A DNA stretch of 64,000 bases from Nonomuraea maritima (lineage in GTDB: Bacteria; Actinomycetota; Actinomycetes; Streptosporangiales; Streptosporangiaceae): NCBI RefSeq assembly GCF_900100395.1, contig NZ_FNFB01000005.1, positions 186,001 through 250,000 of the forward strand, in the 5' to 3' direction. Positions within the stretch are counted from its first letter, which is position 1. Each line of letters starts with the position of its first letter. Positions 58,024 to 64,000 of this stretch are shown one piece after another. The position numbers and the translations under genes were made by a program. The notes below the pieces were generated by a model, which was given only the letters and a program-made list of their open reading frames with translations, was not told the origin of the DNA and ran no database searches.

Positions 58024-58097
58024 CCGTCCAACTTCATCGTGGCCCCCAGAGCACACAATTATGGACGGATGATCCGATTAGGGAAAGGGTAAGAAGA

Positions 58098-59570
58098 TTA
58101 CCTTTTTCGTCTTCCATGCATGAGCGTGACAAGCCTGACCAGCCGCTCAAGGTCTGCGGGGCCTCTTCCGAACGACGTGATGTTCATCCCGGGCATCGGG
58201 AAGCGCTGCCGGGAAACGGCTTTGGGCCGGGCGAACTCACGAAGACCGTCCCCGCCGTGGATGCGCCCGAATCCGGAGTCGCCCACCCCGCCGAAGGGCA
58301 GGGACGGCACGGCGGCGAACGAGATGATCGAATTGATCGCCGTCATGCCGCTGCGCATCCGGCGCGCGAGATCGGCGGCCCGGCGGGTGTTCCGGCTGAA
58401 GATCGTGCCGCCCAGCCCGTACGCCGAGGCGTTGGCCAGGTCGAGCGCCTCCTGCACGTCGCGGGTGCGGCGCACGGTGATGGTCGGGCCGAACGTCTCC
58501 TCGCGCACCGCCGGGGAGTCTTCAGGCACGTCCTCCACGATCACCGGATCGACGTAGGGCGCCCGCACCGCGCCGGGGCCTCCGGTGACGACCTTGCCCG
58601 TCGCGACGGCGTCGTCGATGTGCCGCCTGATGACCTCGACCTGGCCGGGCATGGTGATCGGCCCGTAGTGCTCGCCCGCCCGGACGCGTGCGGCCCGTGC
58701 CGACAGCTCGCGGACGAACGCGTCGTGCACGGCGTCGACCACGTAGACCCGCTCGACGCCCACGCACGTCTGACCGGCGTTCGACAGCGCACCCCACAGG
58801 CACGCGTCGGCCGCCGCCGCGATGTCGGCGTCGGCGTCGACGATGAACGCGTCCTTGCCGCCGCACTCGGCCACGACGGGCGTGAGGTTCTCGGCGCAGG
58901 CCGCCATCACGCGCCTGGCGGTGGCGGTCGAGCCGGTGAAGGCCACCTTCGCCACCCTCGGGTCGGCCACCAGCGCCGCGCCCGTCTCGCCGAGACCCGT
59001 CAGGCACTGGAACACCGGGTGCTCGGGGACCGACTCGGCGAACAACTCGGCGAGGCGCACGCCGACGCCCGGCGTCAGCTCGCTCGGCTTGAACACCACC
59101 GCGTTGCCCGCGGCCAGCGCGTACGCGATGGAGCCCATGGGGGTGAACACCGGGTAGTTCCACGGGCCGATGACGGCGACGACGCCGAGGGGCAGGTATT
59201 CGAGCGTGCCGACCAGGTTGAGACCGACCAGGCCGGTGTTCACGCGGCGGCGCCCGAGCACCTTCTGGGCGTTGCGCGCGGCCCAGTCGAGGTGGGTGAC
59301 GGTCAGCACGATCTCGAGCGTGGCGTCGGCCACGGGCTTGCCGGTCTCGTCGTGGACCAGCCGGGCGAGCTCGCGCATGTGCCGGGTCAGCACGGCCTTG
59401 TAGTCGAGCAGGCGCCGCCTGCGCTCGGCCGGGGACAGCGCGGCCCACCATCGAGCGGCCTCCTCGGCCCGCCCCACGACCTTGTCGACGTCGGCCGCGG
59501 TGTGCTTCGGATGCCTGCCGACCACCTCACCGGTGGCCGGGTTGAGGGAGTCGAACGTCAGCGTCGTCAT
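58098..59570 (-). CDS. NAD(P)-dependent aldehyde dehydrogenase
   Basis: The 490-residue protein oxidises an aldehyde to the acid. It has the cofactor segment VIGPWNYPVFTP, the general base in VVAECGGKDAF, the catalytic Cys in NAGQTCVGVERVYV and the C-terminal LPFGGVGDSGFGRIHG. The tail (MPGMNITSFGR, then RLVRLVTLMHG) is like the membrane-associated ALDH3-type subgroup. ATG 59570. It heads an operon with the TetR gene. Substrate unknown. Confidence 0.92.
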   Translation of the reverse strand: MTTLTFDSLNPATGEVVGRHPKHTAADVDKVVGRAEEAARWWAALSPAERRRRLLDYKAVLTRHMRELARLVHDETGKPVADATLEIVLTVTHLDWAARNAQKVLGRRRVNTGLVGLNLVGTLEYLPLGVVAVIGPWNYPVFTPMGSIAYALAAGNAVVFKPSELTPGVGVRLAELFAESVPEHPVFQCLTGLGETGAALVADPRVAKVAFTGSTATARRVMAACAENLTPVVAECGGKDAFIVDADADIAAAADACLWGALSNAGQTCVGVERVYVVDAVHDAFVRELSARAARVRAGEHYGPITMPGQVEVIRRHIDDAVATGKVVTGGPGAVRAPYVDPVIVEDVPEDSPAVREETFGPTITVRRTRDVQEALDLANASAYGLGGTIFSRNTRRAADLARRMRSGMTAINSIISFAAVPSLPFGGVGDSGFGRIHGGDGLREFARPKAVSRQRFPMPGMNITSFGRGPADLERLVRLVTLMHGRRKR

Positions 59571-59684
59571 GCGGTCACGATAGACGCGTGATCAGACGCT
59601 TACCAGGTCGGCGGATCGCGGGCCCACAGGGCGCTCCGTAGCGGCGGGTCACCACTGAAGGGTCAGCGGGCGTTTCCCTGGAGG

Positions 59685-59711
59685 GCCGCCCGCCGGAGTG
59701 CGGCGGGTGGC
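59685..59711 (-). terminator. Hairpin terminator after nucS
   Basis: Arms GCCGCCCGCCG (59685-59695) and CGGCGGGTGGC (59701-59711) pair with one mismatch around a 5-base loop. The hairpin lies 23 bases beyond the nucS stop on the minus strand. Confidence 0.7.
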
Positions 59712-59733
59712 TCGCCTTGGCGGAGCGTAAGAG

Positions 59734-60396
59734 CTAGAAGAGGGTGGGGTTCTCGGGCTCGATGCCGCGCAGGGCGTCGTAGTCGAGCGTCACGCACGCG
59801 ATGCCGCGGTCGGCGGCGAGCACGCGCGCCTGCGGCTTGATCTCCTGGGCGGCGAAGACCCCGCGCACCGGCGCGAGCAGCGGGTCGCGGTTGAGCAGCT
59901 CGAGGTAGCGGGTGAGCTGCTCGACCCCGTCGATCTCGCCGCGGCGCTTGATCTCGACCGCGACCGTGGCCCCGCCCGCGTCCCTGCACAGGATGTCGAC
60001 CGGGCCGATGGCCGTCATGTACTCGCGGCGGATGAGGGAGTAGCCCTCGCCGAGGGTCGTGATGTGCTCGGCGAGCAGCTCCTGGAGGTGGGCCTCGACG
60101 CCGTCCTTGATCAGGCCGGGGTCGACGCCGAGCTCGTGGCTGGAGTCGTGGAGGATCTCCTCCATGGTCAGGACCAGCTTCTCGCCGGTCTTGCCGTGGG
60201 TGACCGTCCAGGTGCCGCCGTCCTCCTTGAGCTTGCACGGCGGGTTCATCCAGTTGAGCGGCTTGAAGGCGCGGTCGTCGGCGTGAATGCTCACACTGCC
60301 GTCGGCCTTGATGAGCACGAGCCGCGGCGCCATCGGCAGATGTGCCGTGAGCCGTCCGATGTAATCCACGCTGCAGCGCGCGATGACCAGCCGCAT
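59734..60396 (-). CDS. nucS: Mismatch-specific endonuclease NucS (EndoMS)
   Basis: NucS cuts both strands at mismatches and replaces MutS/MutL in most actinobacteria. The 220-residue protein has an N-terminal DNA-binding region and the RecB-like nuclease core: GPVDILCRD and the catalytic [21 protein letters not shown] (core VEIKRRG). It ends ENPTLF, matching the C-terminal motif for sliding-clamp binding. ATG 60396. Its location close to the atp operon is common in actinomycetes. Confidence 0.95.
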   Translation of the reverse strand: MRLVIARCSVDYIGRLTAHLPMAPRLVLIKADGSVSIHADDRAFKPLNWMNPPCKLKEDGGTWTVTHGKTGEKLVLTMEEILHDSSHELGVDPGLIKDGVEAHLQELLAEHITTLGEGYSLIRREYMTAIGPVDILCRDAGGATVAVEIKRRGEIDGVEQLTRYLELLNRDPLLAPVRGVFAAQEIKPQARVLAADRGIACVTLDYDALRGIEPENPTLF

Positions 60397-60641
60397 GAGC
60401 GTCTACCTTAGCGGTTCTGGAAAACTGTGGGCATGGCGTTTGCAAGGGCGGGGTTCGGCACGACGGGAGCCGGGGCGGCGGAGGCGTTCGCGCGGGTGAT
60501 GGATGTCGCGGCCGGCACGGGCTCTCCGGCCGCGCGTGCGGTCGGCGCGGGCCACCTGCGCGGCCGCACCAGGCCGGAAATTTCGGTATTTCTGTGCGGG
60601 ACGGCGCGGCCCGCGCACGTCGTCACCAGGTCGCTGCGCCC

Positions 60642-60932
60642 ATGAGCCCGCGCCGCGCCCGCCGCAAGGACTCCCCCCGTCCCCTCGCCTTCTCCTCGAG
60701 CAGCGACAAGGTCGAGGAGTGGCCCGACGGCGACTGGAAGGTCCGGACGCTCACCGGCGCCTCCTCCACGAAGACCTACCGGTGCCCTGGCTGCGACCAG
60801 GAGATCCGCGCCGGGCAACCGCACCTCGTGGCCTGGCCGGACTGGCCGGGCGGCGACGAGGAACGCCGCCACTGGCACCCCGTCTGCTGGCGTAAGAGAC
60901 TTGATCGCGGCCCCGGCCGCAGCCGTTACTGA
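60642..60932 (+). CDS. Small zinc-ribbon-like protein
   Basis: The 96-residue protein has an Arg/Lys-rich start (MSPRRARRKDSPRPL), a Trp/Asp segment, then a likely zinc site: YRCPGCDQEIRAGQPH and RRHWHPVCWRKR (CxxC with HxxxC). Homologues are commonly found next to nucS in actinomycetes but, to my knowledge, have no known function. It starts 245 bases after nucS on the opposite strand. The gene 11 bases downstream is probably co-transcribed. Confidence 0.8.
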   Translation: MSPRRARRKDSPRPLAFSSSSDKVEEWPDGDWKVRTLTGASSTKTYRCPGCDQEIRAGQPHLVAWPDWPGGDEERRHWHPVCWRKRLDRGPGRSRY

Positions 60933-60943
60933 AGGGATCGAAG

Positions 60944-61651
60944 GTGGAGATTCGCGCGGCGACCGTGCTGCCCGCCCGTCGCGAGCCGATCGAGCTGCAC
61001 ACGGCCGACGGCCTGACCCTGGTGGGTGAGCTGGCCCAGCCCCTCGACCGTCCCCCGGTCGCCACGCTGGTGACGCTGCACCCGCTGCCCACCCACGGCG
61101 GGTTCATGGACAGCCACGTCTACAAGAAGGCCGCCAACCGCCTGCCGGCCCTCGCCGACCTCGCCGTCCTGCGCTTCAACACCCGCGGCACCTCCTCCGA
61201 GCGGGGCACGTCCGAGGGCGCGTTCGACGGGGGAGAGGGCGAACGGTACGACGTCGCCGCGGCCCTCGAGTACGCCGAGTTCCACGACCTGCCGCGCGTG
61301 TGGGTGGTCGGCTGGTCGTTCGGCACCGAGCTGACGCTCAAGTGGGCGCACGACCCGCTCGTGGAGGGCGCGATCCTGCTGTCGCCGCCGCTGCACCGGG
61401 CGACCGACGACGACCTCGACGCCTGGGCCCGGTTCGGTCGGCCGCTGGTGGCGCTGGTGCCCGAGTTCGACGACTACCTGCGGCCCGAGGAGGCTCGGGC
61501 GCGGTTCGCGCGGGTGCCGCAGGCCGAGGTCATCGGGGTCGAGGGCGCCAAGCACCTGTGGGTCGGGGAGCCGTACGTACGGATCGTGCTCGACGAGATC
61601 GTCAGGCGGGTGAATCCGGCGGCCTGGCCGCTGCCCACCGAGGTCGCCTGA
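60944..61651 (+). CDS. Alpha/beta hydrolase (YfbO/KANL3-like)
   Basis: The 235-residue protein has the alpha/beta hydrolase core: VTLHPLPTHGG (oxyanion region), FNTRGTSSERGTSEG, the nucleophile elbow GWSFGTE, a late Asp in VPEFDDYLRPEEA and a His in GAKHLWVGE. It resembles the Xaa-Pro/CocE-like small hydrolases seen beside nucS. No signal peptide. GTG 60944 follows GAAGG. Substrate unknown. Confidence 0.85.
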   Translation: MEIRAATVLPARREPIELHTADGLTLVGELAQPLDRPPVATLVTLHPLPTHGGFMDSHVYKKAANRLPALADLAVLRFNTRGTSSERGTSEGAFDGGEGERYDVAAALEYAEFHDLPRVWVVGWSFGTELTLKWAHDPLVEGAILLSPPLHRATDDDLDAWARFGRPLVALVPEFDDYLRPEEARARFARVPQAEVIGVEGAKHLWVGEPYVRIVLDEIVRRVNPAAWPLPTEVA

Positions 61652-61695
61652 TCATAGAATCTTGTTCTGCCAAGGTGGCGGCGACAGGAGGCGGC

Positions 61696-62442
61696 ATGGG
61701 CGCGTTCGATCTCGGCGGGAAGCAGGCTCTGGTCACCGGGGCGTCGAAGGGCATCGGGCGGGCGGTCGCGCTCGCGTACGCCGACGCCGGGGCCGACGTG
61801 GCGCTCGTCGCGCGCTCGGCCGAGGCGCTCGGCCAGGTCGCCAAGGAGATCGAGGCGCGCGGCCGGCGCGCCGTGGTGATCCCCGCCGACCTCACCGACC
61901 GCGAGGCCGCGGCCGCCGCGATCGACGGGCTGGGTCACCTCGACATCGTGGTCAACAACGCCGGTGGCGCCAACTTCATGGTCGAGTTCAAGGATCTGCG
62001 GCTGTCCGGCTGGGACAAGCTCATGCGGCTCAACCTCGACTCCGCCATGGCCGTCTGCCACGCCGTGGCCCCGCACCTGCTCGGGCGCGGCGAGGGGGCG
62101 GTGATCAACGTGGCCTCGGTGGCCGCGCTGGGCGCGCCGCTGCTCGCGCCGTACGCGGCCGCGAAGGCCGGCCTGGTGGCCCTGACCAAGACGCTGGCCG
62201 TGGAGTGGGCGGCGTCGGGCGTACGGGTCAACGCCCTGTGTCCCGGCTGGACGGCCACCGACATCAACCGCGACCTGTGGGACGACGAGTCCGGCGGCGC
62301 CGCCACGGTCGCCACGGTGCCCATGCGACGCTGGGGCACCGTGGAGGAGATGGCGCAGCCGGCCGTGTTCCTGGCGAGCCCCGCCTCGGCGTACATGACG
62401 GGTCAGGTGCTGTTCGTCGACGGAGGCGCCACCGCGATCTGA
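61696..62442 (+). CDS. Short-chain dehydrogenase/reductase
   Basis: The 248-residue protein is a classical SDR: cofactor motif TGASKGIG (about 14-21), NNAGG (about 91-95), catalytic Ser in NVASVAAL and Y...K in PYAAAKAG (the usual YxxxK reads YAAAK), then a C-terminal FVDGGATAI. ATG 61696 has ACAGGAGG just upstream. It is likely co-transcribed with the hydrolase before it. Substrate unknown; 3-oxoacyl reductase-like chemistry is typical. Confidence 0.9.
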   Translation: MGAFDLGGKQALVTGASKGIGRAVALAYADAGADVALVARSAEALGQVAKEIEARGRRAVVIPADLTDREAAAAAIDGLGHLDIVVNNAGGANFMVEFKDLRLSGWDKLMRLNLDSAMAVCHAVAPHLLGRGEGAVINVASVAALGAPLLAPYAAAKAGLVALTKTLAVEWAASGVRVNALCPGWTATDINRDLWDDESGGAATVATVPMRRWGTVEEMAQPAVFLASPASAYMTGQVLFVDGGATAI

Positions 62443-62568
62443 GCGCTGTCGCTTTTGCGGCGGAAGCGAGCCGACTGTCGCTTTGTCGGCGTGGCTGAGG
62501 CTGCCGAAGGGGTAACAGGCACCGGCCATGGAGTGATTGTCGCCGTGAACCGGGTTACCGTGTGGTCC

Positions 62569-63351
62569 GTGCAGCTCTACACGAGATCTGCCGGGACCGG
62601 CGTCCCGGTTGTGCTGCTTCACGCGTTTCCCCTGTCGTCGGCCATGTGGCTGGCGCAGCGGGAAGGACTGGCCCGAGCCTGCCGGGTGATCACGCCCGAC
62701 CTGCGTGGCTTCGGCGGGTCGCGGCTGGGCGAGGACGAGCCGTCGATCGACCTGATGGCCGACGACGTCGCCGAGCTGCTCGACGCGGAGGGCATCGACA
62801 AGGCGGTGGTCGGCGGGCTGTCGATGGGCGGTTACGTCACCATGGCCTTCTGCCGCCGCCACCCCGACCGGGTGCTCGGCGTCATCCTGGCCGACACGAA
62901 GGCGACCCCCGACCCGCCCCCGGCACAGGCCAACAGGGAACGGATCGCGCAGGCCGTGCTGTCCGACGGCAGCGACGTCCTGGTCGACGAGGTGCTCCCG
63001 GCGCTCACCGGCCCGACGACCAGGGAACGGCGGGCCATGGTGTTCGGCCGGGTCAAGGGGCTCGTGCAGTCGGCCCCGCCGGGCGCCGTCGCCTGGGCGC
63101 AGCGGGCCATGGCCGCGCGGCCCGACTCGTTCGAGACGCTCCGCGCGCTCAAGGTGCCGCTGCTCGTCGTCGTGGGGGAGGAGGACGAACTGTCACCGGT
63201 CTCCGACGCCGAGGCGATGGCACAGGCGGTGCCCGACGCCAAGCTGGAGGTCATCCCCAAGGCCGGACACCTGAGCGCCGTCGAGCAGCCGGAGGCGTTC
63301 AACGCCGCGCTCGCCGAGTTCCTCCGCACCGAGCTGGGCGCACGCTCCTGA
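62569..63351 (+). CDS. Alpha/beta hydrolase, 3-oxoadipate enol-lactonase-like
   Basis: From GTG 62569 the protein has 260 residues (MQLYTRSAGTGVPVVLLHAF); GTG 62545 or 62560 are alternatives. It has the oxyanion loop HAFPLSS, the nucleophile GLSMGGY, the Asp region VVVGEEDELSPV and the His in IPKAGHLSAVEQPEAF. The fold is that of esterases and enol-lactonases; no beta-ketoadipate genes are near, so the function is open. A 102-127 base gap separates it from the SDR gene. Confidence 0.87.
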   Translation: MQLYTRSAGTGVPVVLLHAFPLSSAMWLAQREGLARACRVITPDLRGFGGSRLGEDEPSIDLMADDVAELLDAEGIDKAVVGGLSMGGYVTMAFCRRHPDRVLGVILADTKATPDPPPAQANRERIAQAVLSDGSDVLVDEVLPALTGPTTRERRAMVFGRVKGLVQSAPPGAVAWAQRAMAARPDSFETLRALKVPLLVVVGEEDELSPVSDAEAMAQAVPDAKLEVIPKAGHLSAVEQPEAFNAALAEFLRTELGARS

Positions 63352-63360
63352 CCCGGCAGG

Positions 63361-64000
63361 TCACGCCTGATCCTGGTGGGGGAACACGATCTCGCGGATG
63401 ACCAGCGAGATCGCGGCCGCCACCGGGATCGCCAGCAGGGCGCCCACGATGCCGAGCAGCGCGCCGCCGAACAGCGCCGCGATCACCGTCACGGCGGGCG
63501 TCACGTCCACCGAGTGCTTCATCACGCGCGGATAGACGACGTAGTTCTCGACCTGCTGGTAGACGACGAAGAAGACCGCGCACGCGATTCCGGCCGGCAG
63601 CGACTGCAGCAGCGCCACGCCGGTCACCAGCACCGCTCCGATCGTCGCGCCCACCAGCGGGATCAGGTCGGTCAGGGCCACGATCAGGGCGAGCGCCAGC
63701 GCGTACTGGACGTCGGCGATCGACAGGAAGATCCACGTGAGCACGCCCGCGATCACCGAGATCAGCACGTTGCCCGCCACGTAGCCGCCGATGCCGGTGA
63801 GGATCTGCTCGGCCATCGACCGCGTACGGGGCCGGCGCGAGGCCGGGACGAGCTTGAGCAGGTAGTCCTTGATGGTGTGCAGCGAGCCCAGGAAGTAGAG
63901 CATGAGCACCAGCAGCGTCACCGTGGTGAACACGCCGTTCAGCACCACCAGCCCGGCTCCCATGATGCCGCTCGCCAGTGAGGGGCCGAGGGTGCTCGTC
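63361..64000 (-). CDS. AI-2E family transporter, N-terminally truncated by window end
   Basis: The frame is open to the right edge (visible start would continue beyond 64000), so about 213 C-terminal codons are seen. Membrane segments include FTTVTLLVLMLYFLGSL, VAGNVLISVIAGVLTWIFLS and LIPLVGATIGAVLV, matching the UPF0118/AI-2E exporter family (PF01594), as does VYQQVENYVVYPRVM. It ends 9 bases from the convergent hydrolase stop. Substrates of this family are varied and often unknown. Confidence 0.9.
   Translation of the reverse strand, partial: TSTLGPSLASGIMGAGLVVLNGVFTTVTLLVLMLYFLGSLHTIKDYLLKLVPASRRPRTRSMAEQILTGIGGYVAGNVLISVIAGVLTWIFLSIADVQYALALALIVALTDLIPLVGATIGAVLVTGVALLQSLPAGIACAVFFVVYQQVENYVVYPRVMKHSVDVTPAVTVIAALFGGALLGIVGALLAIPVAAAISLVIREIVFPHQDQA

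Noticed and set aside
60427..60645. Possible 72-residue Ala/Gly-rich protein between nucS and the zinc protein
   Set aside because: No ribosome site and no family resemblance. The region is more likely a divergent promoter zone.

Overview
The window is very GC-rich, with many GTG starts, one TTG start, short 4-base start/stop overlaps and hairpin terminators that mostly lack a T-run. Gene content (F0F1 ATP synthase operon, NucS mismatch endonuclease, trehalose enzymes, PadR regulator, WecA-like transferase just before atp) points to a filamentous actinomycete. Streptosporangiales (Nonomuraea-like) is my best guess; no rRNA or other marker fixes the genus.

Layout. 1-3950: end of a glycogen debranching gene, then treY and treZ (glucan to trehalose). 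3951-6876: a structured non-coding stretch with two DnaA-box sequences, then two repeat-rich genes of unknown function. 7122-10764 (- strand): FAD monooxygenase, thiamine-binding-type protein, and ung with a small acidic protein. 10887-15753 (- strand): sugar ABC importer with two lipoprotein binding proteins and two permeases, one carrying an extracytoplasmic beta-sandwich-like insert. 15857-19382 (+): PadR regulator, ABC ATPase and FtsX-type permease in an overlapping operon. 19388-21106 (-): trehalose synthase treS.

21366-33278: an aspartate-family amino acid block (nrtL-like, lysA, hom, thrC, thrB) interrupted at two places by four genes for an asparagine-synthase-like protein and glycosyltransferases. 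33736-38862: rho, rpmE, prfA, prmC and a Sua5/YrdC gene. 38951-42041: two unusual genes, a large disordered protein with a duplicated tail module and a small helical W-containing protein, which look like secreted or WXG100-like partners. 42106-53024: glyA, a wecA-like gene, and the whole atpIZBEFHAGDC operon with its DUF2550 follower.

53021-57295: cobalamin adenosyltransferase (-), then an ABC exporter with a sensor kinase lacking a neighbouring response regulator, and a STAS protein ending at a textbook terminator. 57412-60396 (-): TetR regulator, aldehyde dehydrogenase and nucS. 60642-63351 (+): small zinc-binding protein, two alpha/beta hydrolases and a short-chain dehydrogenase. 63361-64000 (-): truncated AI-2E family transporter.

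The gene order lysA-hom-thrC-thrB-rho-rpmE-prfA-prmC-sua5-glyA-wecA-atp is a conserved actinobacterial block, so the inserted genes at 21-25 kb, 28-31 kb and 39-42 kb stand out as the lineage-specific part. I regard the 38951-42041 pair as the best candidate for something undescribed. No tRNA, rRNA, CRISPR array or intact transposon was found.
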